A stretch of DNA of 64,000 bases. Source: Weissella hellenica. Lineage in GTDB: Bacteria > Bacillota > Bacilli > Lactobacillales > Lactobacillaceae. The DNA is taken from the NCBI RefSeq assembly GCF_005405545.1, contig NZ_BJEG01000001.1, positions 62,001 to 126,000 of the forward strand, read 5' to 3'. Shown here piece after piece: positions 34,159 through 42,955 of the stretch. A program made the translations under genes and the position numbers. Position 1 is the first letter of the stretch. Every line of letters starts with the position of its first letter. The notes beneath the pieces were generated by a model that was given only the letters and a program-made list of their open reading frames with translations, did not search any database and was not told the origin of the DNA.

Positions 34159-35094
34159 ATGAAGAACGTATATTTTAATCACGATGGTAATGTTGATGAT
34201 CTAGTGTCATTACTACTTTTACTACAAATGCCAGATGTTAATTTATTAGGAGTTGGTGTTACTGATGCTGATGGTTATGTTGATCCTTCAGTTTCGGCAT
34301 CACGTAAGATTGTTGATTTGTTTGGTACCGAAGGTCGTAAGCCTTTGGATATTGCTAAGTCAAATTCACGTGCAATCCACCAATTCCCGGATGCATGGCG
34401 TTTGAGCTCATTTTCATTTGATGATTTCCCAATGTTGAATGAACATGGTGCACCTAAGACACCTGTTGCAGCGAAGCCTGGTCATTTAGATATGATTGAT
34501 AAGATTAAGGCATCAGAAGAAAAGGTAACGCTTGTTATGACTGGTCCTTTGTCAGATTTGGCACGTGCCCTAGAAGTGGACCCAAGCATTACTGAAAACA
34601 TTGAAAGTTTGCACTGGATGGGTGGTGCCCTAAACAGTAAGGGTAACGTCGCTGCACCAGGTGCTGATGATACGATGGAATGGAATGCTTACTGGGATGC
34701 CGAAGCAGTAAAGCGTGTTTGGGATGCTGATTTGAAGATTGTTATGGTTGGTTTAGATAGTACTGATCAAGTACCATTGACACCTGAATTGCGTTTGCGT
34801 TGGGCAACACAACGTCAACATCGTGCATTAGATTTAATTGGTCAAGGTTATTCACTAGTACATTCTTTTGAAGCTAACTCAATTTACTATCTATGGGATG
34901 TTTTGACGACTCTAGCTAGCCGTTACCCAGAATTGGTTGAATCAATCCAAGTTAAGACAGATGTTATCACAGAGGGTGAATCAGAAGGCCGCACTTATCA
35001 AACAGATGAAGGTCGTGAAATTACCTTTATTACTAGTGTTGATGCCGATGCATTCTATGATAAGATTGATGAATTAGCTATATCAGCTGACTAA
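34159..35094 (+). CDS. Inosine/uridine-preferring nucleoside hydrolase-family protein
   Basis: 311 residues. N-terminal Ca-binding aspartates in HDGNVDDLVSLLLLL (a variant of DTDPGxDDxxA), then VTLVMTGPLSDLARAL, LHWMGGA and WNAYWDAEAVKRVW (the N..D ligand-binding region). It cleaves ribonucleosides to base and ribose in the cytosol. The NHD start replaces DTD of the standard family, so the substrate preference may differ. Monocistronic, preceded by TTGACT-17-TTATCT. Its base product would feed guanine deaminase and the purine permeases elsewhere in the window. Confidence 0.85.
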   Translation: MKNVYFNHDGNVDDLVSLLLLLQMPDVNLLGVGVTDADGYVDPSVSASRKIVDLFGTEGRKPLDIAKSNSRAIHQFPDAWRLSSFSFDDFPMLNEHGAPKTPVAAKPGHLDMIDKIKASEEKVTLVMTGPLSDLARALEVDPSITENIESLHWMGGALNSKGNVAAPGADDTMEWNAYWDAEAVKRVWDADLKIVMVGLDSTDQVPLTPELRLRWATQRQHRALDLIGQGYSLVHSFEANSIYYLWDVLTTLASRYPELVESIQVKTDVITEGESEGRTYQTDEGREITFITSVDADAFYDKIDELAISAD

Positions 35095-35110
35095 TAAGTA
35101 AAAAATTTGA

Positions 35111-35141
35111 AATTACGATAATCCGTGTGGGTTATTGTAGT
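35111..35141 (+). terminator. Terminator of the nucleoside hydrolase gene
   Basis: AATTACGATAA pairs with TTATTGTAGTT through two G-T pairs, followed by a run of T. Confidence 0.75.
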
Positions 35142-35195
35142 TTTTTTTTGCATGTTACAATAGGGTGATAGCGTATTCAAAGGGGGGAATTAATT

Positions 35196-35885
35196 ATGGA
35201 TAAGCAAACATTTATGGAGAAAATTGCAGGGGGGTTAATTGTTTCGTGCCAAGCGTTACCAGGGGAACCTTTATATACAGAAAAAGGGGGCGTTATGCCA
35301 CTATTAGCGTTAGCAGCACAACAAGGTGGTGCTGTTAGCATTCGCGCTAATTCTGTACGAGATATTAAAGAAATCAAGGAACGGGTTGATTTACCTGTTA
35401 TTGGTATTATTAAACGAGATTACTTACCTGAAGAGCCTTATATTACGGCAACTATGCGTGAAGTTGATGAATTAATGACGGTACAGCCTGATGTTATTGC
35501 TTTTGATGCAACGTTACGTCCACGGCATGATGAATTAACGATTAGTGAATTCATTGGTCAAATTAATGCAAAATATCCGGATCAATTATTAATGGCCGAT
35601 ACGGCGACATTTGCCGATGCTAGTAATGCATGGAAAGCCGGCGTCGATTTTGTTGGCACAACATTAGCTGGGTATACGAATGACAGTGAAGTAATCGATG
35701 GCCCTAATTATAAATTTATTCAGCAACTTGTGAATGCTGGCATCGATGTGATTGCAGAAGGTAAAATACATACACCTGCTGAAGCAAAAAAAATCCAGGA
35801 CATGGGCGTTGCGGGTGTTGTTGTTGGCGGGGCGATTACTAGACCTAAAGAAATTACAGAACGTTTTGTTCAGGGGATGCAATAA
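35196..35885 (+). CDS. nanE: N-acetylmannosamine-6-phosphate 2-epimerase
   Basis: 229-residue TIM-barrel. Family marks: [67 protein letters not shown] and [18 protein letters not shown]. It converts ManNAc-6-P to GlcNAc-6-P. Length is normal. Strong GGGGGG ribosome site. No nanA, nanK or sialic-acid transporter is nearby, so it stands alone and may serve ManNAc from other sources. Confidence 0.93.
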   Translation: MDKQTFMEKIAGGLIVSCQALPGEPLYTEKGGVMPLLALAAQQGGAVSIRANSVRDIKEIKERVDLPVIGIIKRDYLPEEPYITATMREVDELMTVQPDVIAFDATLRPRHDELTISEFIGQINAKYPDQLLMADTATFADASNAWKAGVDFVGTTLAGYTNDSEVIDGPNYKFIQQLVNAGIDVIAEGKIHTPAEAKKIQDMGVAGVVVGGAITRPKEITERFVQGMQ

Positions 35886-35894
35886 TAAAAGAGA

Positions 35895-35923
35895 AAAACC
35901 GTTGTGTTATACAACGGTTTTTT
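35895..35923 (+). terminator. Terminator of nanE
   Basis: AAAACCGTTG pairs with CAACGGTTTT around a short loop, with T tail. Confidence 0.9.
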
Positions 35924-35997
35924 AGTTATATAAAAAGTCACTAAGTTCATTTTGAAATTAGTGACTAAACAAATTTATTTTAATTAGTAATATATTT

Positions 35998-36237
35998 TTA
36001 ACTATATCGATGATCAATTAATTTTTCTAAAATTTTATTTTTTCTTGAATCACGAATAGCATCTATCTGACTATCTTCTAAATCATTAAAATCCTGTGCT
36101 ACTAGTAGTGCTTCTAGGTATAAGGTTAATTGTTTTTTTATATAAATTTTATTATCTTCATTTTCATTTTTTGCATTACCACCTAGTAATGCTAGCGCAA
36201 AAGATTCAGGGTCTAACTGTAACATATCTTTTTTCAT
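35998..36237 (-). CDS. 79-residue protein of unknown function
   Basis: Sequence MKKDMLQLDPESFALALLGGNAKNEN... with a helical, charged C-terminal half (YLEALLVAQDFNDLEDSQIDAIRDSRKNKILEKLIDHRYS). No recognised domain, no signal peptide. GGAGAA before the ATG. It follows the GPH symporter gene by 21 bases in the same direction, so it is probably co-transcribed and may be an accessory factor of that transport locus (inference). Confidence 0.65.
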   Translation of the reverse strand: MKKDMLQLDPESFALALLGGNAKNENEDNKIYIKKQLTLYLEALLVAQDFNDLEDSQIDAIRDSRKNKILEKLIDHRYS

Positions 36238-36258
36238 AATAAATTCTCCAGATTAACT

Positions 36259-37668
36259 TTATTCAGCTGAATTATCACCAAGCTTTTGGCGCAAAGCTCT
36301 CACAACATCGTCGTGCTTTTTTTCTGTTAATGTAATTTTTTTAAAGAAAATAAATGCAGAAATAACCAGCAAAATCATGGGGATATAAAACATAAATGTT
36401 TTAAATTGTATTAATCCTGAAGCAGAAATATCACTTGGTTTCACATTACCCGTCATACCGGCTCCAATGGCAACCAAGCCAACGATACCGTTGGAAAAAG
36501 CACCTGCTAATTTATCAATTAATGGACGTACTGAAAGTGTAACGGCTTCGTTTCGTTTACCACTTTTTAATTGTCCGTACTCTACCAAATCACTAATCGT
36601 CATTAATGTTGATAAGAATATCATTGGGTATGGGAAGAATATAATTGAAGCAGCTAACAATGCCAAGAACAAATTCTGACCTGCAAATGCAAATAGTATA
36701 AATCCAAGGAACATTAATCCAATTCCGCCAATATATACATATTTACGTGAAATTTTTTCTGCTAATGATGGGAATGAAGCAACTGAAACAACACCCAATA
36801 CACAAGTAATAATACCAATATATGAATATGCTTCTGCATGCCCTAATACATAACGGAAATAGTACAAAAGAAGAGAGTTGTTAATAACGTAACTAAATGC
36901 AAATAAGAAATAACTCAATGCAAGCCACATTAATTGGTCATTAGAACCAATAACTCTAAATACGTCACGGAAACGCGTGTGTTCAACATTTTCTCGAATT
37001 AGATTTTTATCTTCTTTGACATTTCGTGCTAAGAAAATGGCGCCTAATGAAGCAAGTAAACCAATGACGATAGCATAGCCTAACCATCCCATGGAATTTT
37101 GTTCACCTTGTTTTGCACCAAACATTCCAGAAAATAGAGTAACTAACGGAACAATAACAATAATAACGCTTTGTGCACCTAATGTAGATCCGAAACGAGA
37201 GAAGGTACCAAACTTTGTACGTTCCTTACTATCCATTGATAACGCAGGCAACATCGACCATAAAGCAATGTCACTAAATGAATAAAAGATGTCCAAAATC
37301 AAAAATGCAATACCGAATAATACTAAGTAGAGCATTGGTTTGCTCAAAGCAAGACCACCAAAATCAGTAAATATTAGAATTAACATTAAGGATGCAATAA
37401 TTGTACCAGCTAATAACCAAGGCTTGAATTTACCCCATCTAGTTTTGGTATTATCAACAGCACCACCAATCATCGGATCAAACATAATTTCAGCAACTCG
37501 GATAATAGTCATCAATAGTGTGACGTATCCGATCATTCTTGAATTAAAACCCGCATCGTTTGTTGTAAATAGTTGACTAGTAACAAACATTACAAAATAT
37601 AAGCTTAAAGTATTATAAAATGCATCGTGTCCAAATGCTCCAAGCGCAAATGACATATATTTTTTCAT
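36259..37668 (-). CDS. GPH-family glycoside/pentoside/polyol:cation symporter
   Basis: 469 residues, 12 hydrophobic segments. GPH marks: FALGAFGHDAFYNTLSLYFVMFVTSQLF and RMIGYVTLLMTIIRVAEIMFDPMIGGAVDNTKTRWGKFKPWLL (the D-P-x-x-G...TRWGKFRPW signature). It imports glycosides, pentosides or related sugars with Na+ or H+. No IIA-like regulatory tail. Promoter TTGCAC/TAATAT and a perfect cre lie upstream. With the ROK regulator, dehydrogenase and FGGY kinase next door it is probably the importer of a pentose or pentitol; that is inference. Confidence 0.9.
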   Translation of the reverse strand: MKKYMSFALGAFGHDAFYNTLSLYFVMFVTSQLFTTNDAGFNSRMIGYVTLLMTIIRVAEIMFDPMIGGAVDNTKTRWGKFKPWLLAGTIIASLMLILIFTDFGGLALSKPMLYLVLFGIAFLILDIFYSFSDIALWSMLPALSMDSKERTKFGTFSRFGSTLGAQSVIIVIVPLVTLFSGMFGAKQGEQNSMGWLGYAIVIGLLASLGAIFLARNVKEDKNLIRENVEHTRFRDVFRVIGSNDQLMWLALSYFLFAFSYVINNSLLLYYFRYVLGHAEAYSYIGIITCVLGVVSVASFPSLAEKISRKYVYIGGIGLMFLGFILFAFAGQNLFLALLAASIIFFPYPMIFLSTLMTISDLVEYGQLKSGKRNEAVTLSVRPLIDKLAGAFSNGIVGLVAIGAGMTGNVKPSDISASGLIQFKTFMFYIPMILLVISAFIFFKKITLTEKKHDDVVRALRQKLGDNSAE

Positions 37669-37750
37669 CGTTTTTCCCTCAGTAAATGAATTTTTAGTAT
37701 TGGTTCCTAGGCCACTATATTTCTAAAAATTCATAAGCGTCCCAAAGGAA

Positions 37751-37799
37751 AGAAAACGCTTACATGTTGTATATTAACAAATCAAATTCTAGAGTGCAA
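37751..37799 (-). promoter_or_regulatory. Promoter and perfect cre site of the GPH symporter
   Basis: On the minus strand: TTGCAC (37799-37794), 17 bases, TAATAT (37776-37771), then cre ATGTAAGCGTTTTCT (37765-37751), matching WTGNAANCGNWNNCW at every position and lying around the transcription start. Confidence 0.75.
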
Positions 37800-37854
37800 C
37801 TTTTTCGTGAATTGTTCACGAAATAATCATAATCAGATGTTCAAACAGATTGCT

Positions 37855-38985
37855 TTAAATATTTTTAATAAATTTTTTAATCAACGGGAGTGCTGCCCCA
37901 ACAGCAACAGGATGATTATGAGCATTTCCAATAGATAAATAAGAATTTTCTTTTGGAAATACGCTTATTTTTGAGATACGATTTTCTAAATAATCTATAT
38001 CGTGAGCTTTTAAGTACATTGATAGTTCGCCAGCTAAGACGATTGGCGAATCAACAAACATATGTAAATTCATGATAGCTTCGGAAACGTCATCTAGATA
38101 TTGATGCCATCTTTGTAATGTAGGAGCATCTCCTTGATCAACTAGGTTAAAAAATTGTGATAAAGTTTCTTTGTCGTCACTTATAAGAGCATTAATGGCA
38201 ATGTATGTCTCAATGCAGTTATAGCGGCCACAGTAACATAGACGTTTGTCACTCATTGCAATTGTTATATGTTCCATCGTCCCCGAACGACCCCGAGAAC
38301 CATTATATATTTTTCCATCCACCATCATAGCTGTCCCTAAGTGCGGACCAATTGATAAGTAAATGGCATCCTCGTGATGCGTAGAAATGCGTTCTTCAGC
38401 TAAGGCAACAGCATCAGCATCGTGTAGAAAGGAAACGGGAAATGATAAATATTGTTGCAAAACATCGGTCGTTACTCCTTGCATAGGCAAAATTTGACTA
38501 TAAATAACTTTTTTTTGGTTTTGTGATACTAAACCTTGAATACCAATCCCTAATCCAGTAATACAATCCTCGTTAATATTTTTTCTAGTTATAAATGACT
38601 TAATTACTTGTGAAATTTTGTAATAATAATTATCTATATTCTTAAATACAATATCTGATCTGCATTCAGCAAATAATTCTCCACGAGCATTTAAGGCAAC
38701 AATTAGTACGTAATCACCAAATATGGCCATTCCTAAACTTATAAATGCATTATTATTTAATTCATATGCTTGTGCAGGACGACCAGTCTTTTGTGTAGTA
38801 AATTCACCATCTTTAATAATTAGGTTGCGATCTAATAATTTTTTTAAATTACTCGTAATTGTCGGTAAACTATGACCTAAATTATCTGATATAACTTGTT
38901 TTGAAACTCGGTCATGTTGAAAAAACAAATGAAATGTTTCGGAAAAATTGTTTTTTTGTATGCTTTTCATTCCTTGATCTTTCAT
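37855..38985 (-). CDS. ROK-family transcriptional regulator (XylR/NagC-like)
   Basis: 376 residues. N-terminal HTH (DRVSKQVISDNLGHSLPTITSNLKKLLDRNLI), then a ROK sugar-binding domain with GLGIGIQGLV, HDADAVALAEER, SIGPHLGTAMMVDGKIYNGSRGRSGTMEHITIA and the zinc motif CYCGRYNCIETY. Wing region TQKTGRPAQAYELN is typical of XylR-type repressors. It likely represses the flanking symporter and the divergent dehydrogenase/kinase operon in the absence of sugar. GGGAGG precedes the ATG. Direct repeats in the divergent region are candidate operators. Confidence 0.88.
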   Translation of the reverse strand: MKDQGMKSIQKNNFSETFHLFFQHDRVSKQVISDNLGHSLPTITSNLKKLLDRNLIIKDGEFTTQKTGRPAQAYELNNNAFISLGMAIFGDYVLIVALNARGELFAECRSDIVFKNIDNYYYKISQVIKSFITRKNINEDCITGLGIGIQGLVSQNQKKVIYSQILPMQGVTTDVLQQYLSFPVSFLHDADAVALAEERISTHHEDAIYLSIGPHLGTAMMVDGKIYNGSRGRSGTMEHITIAMSDKRLCYCGRYNCIETYIAINALISDDKETLSQFFNLVDQGDAPTLQRWHQYLDDVSEAIMNLHMFVDSPIVLAGELSMYLKAHDIDYLENRISKISVFPKENSYLSIGNAHNHPVAVGAALPLIKKFIKNI

Positions 38986-39053
38986 AATTTCCTCCCGAAA
39001 TATAGATATATCAAAAGATTATCACTACTGGGTTTTATACGCAATTTCTCTTA

Positions 39054-39143
39054 ATTAAATAAAGTGATTTTACATAAACCAGTTGACATTATGAAAACGC
39101 TGTCATAAACTGTGACTGTATTAAATAAAGTGATTTTACATAA
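39054..39143. promoter_or_regulatory. Promoter with perfect cre, flanked by a 24-bp direct repeat
   Basis: An exact 24-bp direct repeat occurs at 39054-39077 and 39120-39143 (core AAAGTGATTTTACATAA), 66 bp apart. Between them lies a promoter TTGACA (39083-39088), 17 bases, TAAACT (39106-39111), and a perfect cre ATGAAAACGCTGTCA (39091-39105) in its spacer. The repeats are likely operators of the divergent ROK protein. Confidence 0.75.
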
Positions 39144-39210
39144 CTAGCGCTTAATTGGAAATTCATTATTATAGAATACAAAAATAAAAATTTATAATGT
39201 GAGGTTTATT

Positions 39211-39990
39211 ATGACAACAATTAATGAGCGTTTGCGCCTAGATGGTAAAAAAATCTATGTTACTGGTGGGGCACAAGGGTTAGGTAAGTCTATGGCACAA
39301 GGTTTGGCAGAAGCTGGAGCCGACATTGCCATTGTGGATATCCAACTGGAAAAGGCACAGGAAACTGCTAAAGAAATTGCGGAATCTACAGGGCGTAACG
39401 TGATAGCTGTAAAAGCTGACGTTACTAGTCCAGAAGATGTAGATAAAATGATTAAGACAATTGTTACTAAACTAGGTGGATTAGATGTTGCGTTTAATAA
39501 TGCAGGTATGGTAATTAATACGCCAGCAACTGAGACATCTTTTGAACAATGGCAAAAGGTAATTAATTTAAATTTGAATGGTATTTTCTTAACGGCACAA
39601 GCAGCCGGAAAGTATATGATTGAACACGGTGGTGGGTCGATTGTTAATACTGCTTCTATGTCAGCTCATATTGTTAACCGGCCACAACCACAAGCCTCAT
39701 ATAATGCTTCAAAAGCAGGAGTTATCCAACTTTCAAAATCGTTAGCCATTGAATGGGCTAAGAAAGGAGTTCGTGTAAATACTATATCACCTGGATATAT
39801 GGCAACAGATTTAACACTTAATTCAGAAGCACTTAAGCCACTCATTAAGATTTGGAATGATTGGGCACCTATGGAACGTATGGGTAAGCCTGAAGAATTG
39901 CAAGGAATTGCTGTTTATTTGGCTTCAGATACCAGTAGCTTTGCTACTGGTGCTGATTTTCAAATTGATGGAGCCTTTACGGCTTGGTAA
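39211..39990 (+). CDS. Short-chain dehydrogenase (polyol or sugar dehydrogenase type)
   Basis: 259 residues from the ATG at 39211 (GTGAGG upstream). Cofactor motif TGGAQGLGKSMAQGLAEAG, NNAG, catalytic Ser in NTASMSAHI, Tyr and Lys in YNASKAG, and SPGYMATDLT. The C-terminal WAPMERMGKPEELQGIAVYLAS and GADFQIDGAFTAW are typical of arabinitol/mannitol/gluconate-type dehydrogenases. Asp in AIVDIQ suggests NAD. Likely oxidises a polyol or sugar to a ketose that the following FGGY kinase phosphorylates. First gene of a CcpA-controlled operon. Confidence 0.88.
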   Translation: MTTINERLRLDGKKIYVTGGAQGLGKSMAQGLAEAGADIAIVDIQLEKAQETAKEIAESTGRNVIAVKADVTSPEDVDKMIKTIVTKLGGLDVAFNNAGMVINTPATETSFEQWQKVINLNLNGIFLTAQAAGKYMIEHGGGSIVNTASMSAHIVNRPQPQASYNASKAGVIQLSKSLAIEWAKKGVRVNTISPGYMATDLTLNSEALKPLIKIWNDWAPMERMGKPEELQGIAVYLASDTSSFATGADFQIDGAFTAW

Positions 39991-40070
39991 GCCTTAAATA
40001 AAATTGTGACTACTTCCTAGGCCACTGAATATCTTTTCTGAAAATATCTTTATAAGGACATTGAATAAAT

Positions 40071-41603
40071 ATGAATTATCTAATTGGAACAGATGTTGGA
40101 ACATCCAGTGCAAAGAGCGTGCTAATGGATACTGATGGTAATCTTATTGCACAATCTTTGGTTGAATACGATGTTTTAACACCTAAAAATTTGTGGGCTG
40201 AACAATGGGCTCAAGTGTGGCTGGATGGTGCTAAACAAACTATTAAGCAAGTTATTAAAAAAAGTAAAGTAAATACTTCTGATATTAAAGGAATTGGAAT
40301 TTCAGCTCTTTATGGAGGTACTGGTGTTCCTGTTGATTCAGAGGGAAAAGAAGTTCGGCCAACACTTATTTGGATGGACAGACGTGCTGAAAAGCAAGTC
40401 CAGTGGATTAAAAATAATATTGACCTTGAACACTTATCGAATATTACAGGAAATGACATTGTTGATCCTTACTATGGATATACAAAAATTTTATGGATTA
40501 AAGATAATGAGCCTGAAAATTGGCAGCGTATTAAGGAATTTTTACCACCGGATACATTTATTGTTAAAAGTTTGACAGGTGTTACAGCAGTTAATCATTC
40601 TGCAGCAGGTAATATTGGAGGTATATACGATATTAACCAAAATACTTGGTCAGATGAGATGCTAGATGAAATGGGCATTCCTAGTACAATGATGCCGGAT
40701 AATTTAGTCGCTGGTAATGATATTGCGGGGTATATAACCCCCGAAACAGCTAAAGAGTTAGGTCTTACGCCTGGGATTCCTGTAATTGTTGGGGGTGTTG
40801 ACGTTGGTGCTGCAAATGTTGGTATGGGTGTATTAGAACCAGGACGTTATGTTGCAGCAATTGGTACATCAATGAATGCGGCATTAGTTAGCGAGAAGCC
40901 AATTAAAAATAAAAGGCTTATTGTTTGGCCATATCCATATAACCCTCAGGAACTAAATTATAATTTTAGTGGTTCTGCGACCGCCGGGGGTATAACAAAA
41001 TGGTTCCGTGACAATTTTGCACAGCTTGAGGTAGCAGAGCAAAAAAACGGTGGAGTAAATGCTTATGTTGCATTAGGTAAGGAATCAGAGAATATACCAG
41101 CAGGTAGTGACGGTTTGGTTGTTTTGCCTTACTTCATGGGGGAGCGTGCACCAGTTTGGAATTCGGATGCTAAAGGGGTATTATTTGGATTGTCATTGTC
41201 ACATAGTAGATCACATATTTATCATGCATTTCAAGAAGCAGTGGCATATGCATTACGACATTCAATTGAATTAACGGATGAAAATCTAGGCGATTATATT
41301 GTAATTGCTGGAGGTGTTACGAATTCAAAAGATTGGGTACAGATGTTTGCAGATGTTACAGGGTATGCTGTGCGTACACCCCTTGAAGATGCCGAAGCCA
41401 ATTTGGGAGACGTTATTTTAGCTGGACTTGCAACAAATACCTTAACATTAAATCAGGTTAAAGGATGGCAAGTACTCGGTGAAAAGGTTATTCCAGATAA
41501 GAAAAATCATGAAATTTATAATAAATATTTCAAATTATACAAAAAATTGTATCTTGATTTGAAAGATGACATGAGTGCCCTGACAGATATAAATAAACTT
41601 TAA
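40071..41603 (+). CDS. FGGY-family carbohydrate kinase (xylulokinase-like)
   Basis: 510 residues. FGGY marks: GTDVGTSSAKSVLMD, ISALYGGTGVPVDSEGKEVRPTLIWMDRRAE, GVDVGAANVGMGVLEPGRYVAAIGTS, YFMGERAPVWNSDAKGVLFGLSLSHSR and VIAGGVTNSKDWVQMFADVTG. Length is normal for xylulokinase/ribulokinase. It phosphorylates a ketose in the cytosol. With the dehydrogenase it would turn a pentitol into a pentulose phosphate that enters the phosphoketolase pathway; which pentitol is not visible. The ATG has only a weak ribosome site (AAGGA 13 bases upstream). A strong terminator follows. Confidence 0.88.
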   Translation: MNYLIGTDVGTSSAKSVLMDTDGNLIAQSLVEYDVLTPKNLWAEQWAQVWLDGAKQTIKQVIKKSKVNTSDIKGIGISALYGGTGVPVDSEGKEVRPTLIWMDRRAEKQVQWIKNNIDLEHLSNITGNDIVDPYYGYTKILWIKDNEPENWQRIKEFLPPDTFIVKSLTGVTAVNHSAAGNIGGIYDINQNTWSDEMLDEMGIPSTMMPDNLVAGNDIAGYITPETAKELGLTPGIPVIVGGVDVGAANVGMGVLEPGRYVAAIGTSMNAALVSEKPIKNKRLIVWPYPYNPQELNYNFSGSATAGGITKWFRDNFAQLEVAEQKNGGVNAYVALGKESENIPAGSDGLVVLPYFMGERAPVWNSDAKGVLFGLSLSHSRSHIYHAFQEAVAYALRHSIELTDENLGDYIVIAGGVTNSKDWVQMFADVTGYAVRTPLEDAEANLGDVILAGLATNTLTLNQVKGWQVLGEKVIPDKKNHEIYNKYFKLYKKLYLDLKDDMSALTDINKL

Positions 41604-41626
41604 AATATTTAAACATTAAAAATAAT

Positions 41627-41670
41627 AAAAAAGATGTGAACCAGGATTAAATTTGGTTCACATCTTTTTT
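41627..41670. terminator. Terminator between the kinase and CHY genes
   Basis: A 17-bp perfect stem, core GATGTGAACCA/TGGTTCACATC, with A and T flanks; the convergent gene ends inside it. Confidence 0.88.
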
Positions 41671-42023
41671 TATTTAAAATAAACGTCATGATGAAGTTTA
41701 CATTTAGGATTAAAAGCATAATGACATTCAGGGCAGACGCCTTTTGAGTATGCTTGAAAATTCATGACGTGACGACAATGACCACATAAAATTTCAGTAC
41801 TTGCTTCATTCGTTGGAACAAATGAGTGGTCTTTTAATGCATTGTGGCATAAATAACAGGCAAAAAATTGTTGGCATTGATCACAAGCTAATGCAACGAC
41901 ATCTCGTTGGGTATGATAGTGTTGACAACGACCATCGTCATCTAAAGCTAAGCCATATATTTTAGGGTTATTGGACGTTTGTTTTGATAACTTCGCCACT
42001 TGTAAATGATTTTGTAATGCCAT
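41670..42023 (-). CDS. CHY zinc-finger protein
   Basis: 117 residues from the ATG at 42023 (GAGG, 6-base spacing); the frame opens further upstream at 42035. CHY-type zinc ribbon: GRCQHYHTQRDVVALACDQCQQFFACYLCHNALKDHSFVP, then CGHCRHVMNFQAY and CPECHYAFNPKCKLHHDVYF. Many Cys/His pairs bind zinc. The function in bacteria is unknown. The usual start in the family is KIYGxALDxxGRCxHY, so the first 22 or so residues look like an extension that overlaps birA. The last gene of the bioY-birA operon. Confidence 0.82.
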   Translation of the reverse strand: MALQNHLQVAKLSKQTSNNPKIYGLALDDDGRCQHYHTQRDVVALACDQCQQFFACYLCHNALKDHSFVPTNEASTEILCGHCRHVMNFQAYSKGVCPECHYAFNPKCKLHHDVYFK

Positions 42024-42945
42024 TTTCATCCTCAATAATTAGACCACCATCGCTGGCAATTTGTTTGGCAGTCCCGTAGATAGTTTGATTGCCTAATTTC
42101 AATGTGACGTGTTTACCAATAACGTTGGAACGACGTCTATATTCAGTTAATAACGTTGCAAAATCACCGTGATAATAGGTATCGATAATATTTTTGATTA
42201 ACGTTGTTAATAAGAGGTTGCGATCAAGTGTGGCTGATTTGTCGATGCTTTGGGCAATATCAGATAATTCGTCAGGAAAATCTTTGGTTGTTAGATTTAG
42301 ACCAACTCCCATGATAAAAGCCGAAACCGAATTAGATTCAAGTTCAACATTAGCTTCCGTAATTATACCGCCAACTTTTTTATTATTAATAAATAAGTCA
42401 TTTACCCATTTTAAATCGATTGTTTCTTTGGGAAAAAATGATTCCAATGTTTGGGCGATAACAACGGCCATATTAGTCGTTAATAACCCAACTTGATCCC
42501 AGTTATCAGTTGTATTGGGCAAGACTATTGTAAAATAAAGACCACTCGTGGCAGGCGAATAAAAATGACGACCACGGCGACCGTAACCTGCTGATTGTGC
42601 TTCAGCAGCAAAGAAGACGGGTTTGCTAACGGTATGAGTAGTCAAGTATTGTTTTGCTAAATGTTGTGTAGAAGTAACTGTTTTTTCAACAAACATGCCA
42701 TCTATTAATTGCTTATCCATGTAATATCCGACAATATCTTCATCTAAAAAGGGCGTTTCAATATATTGATAACCTAGATTTTTACGACTCTCAATCTGAT
42801 GCGCTTTCTTTTTTAAAGCATTGATAGCTTTCCAGATACTTTCACGGCTAACGGCCAAATCAGTTGCCAGTTGATCACCAGATAACCAGTCACCTTTATG
42901 TGCCAATAGTTCAAATAAAACTTTTTGCTTTGTTGTTGTCACCAT
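41968..42945 (-). CDS. birA: Biotin-protein ligase / biotin operon repressor
   Basis: About 325 residues; three start codons follow in a row (ATG ATG GTG) after AAGGAG, the second is used here because its spacing is better. N-terminal winged helix (FELLAHKGDWLSGDQLATDLAVSRESIWKAINAL), the ligase core AEAQSAGYGRRGRHFYSPATSGLYFTIVLP, KWVNDLFINNKKVGGIITEA, and a C-terminal SH3-like domain. It makes biotinyl-AMP, loads biotin carboxyl carrier proteins and represses biotin genes. The BirA operator upstream of bioY supports the repressor function. Confidence 0.93.
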   Translation of the reverse strand: MVTTTKQKVLFELLAHKGDWLSGDQLATDLAVSRESIWKAINALKKKAHQIESRKNLGYQYIETPFLDEDIVGYYMDKQLIDGMFVEKTVTSTQHLAKQYLTTHTVSKPVFFAAEAQSAGYGRRGRHFYSPATSGLYFTIVLPNTTDNWDQVGLLTTNMAVVIAQTLESFFPKETIDLKWVNDLFINNKKVGGIITEANVELESNSVSAFIMGVGLNLTTKDFPDELSDIAQSIDKSATLDRNLLLTTLIKNIIDTYYHGDFATLLTEYRRRSNVIGKHVTLKLGNQTIYGTAKQIASDGGLIIEDENGITKSFTSGEVIKTNVQ

Positions 42946-42955
42946 CATGCTCCTT

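Noticed and set aside
39140-39155. CTAGCGCTTAATT as a second cre in the dehydrogenase promoter region
   Set aside because: Lacks the WTGNAAN half; the perfect cre at 39091 is sufficient.
37704-40026. Identical 13-mer TTCCTAGGCCACT at 37704-37716 and 40014-40026 in the sugar locus
   Set aside because: A 13-base repeat is expected several times by chance in 64 kb, and the copies have different positions relative to genes.
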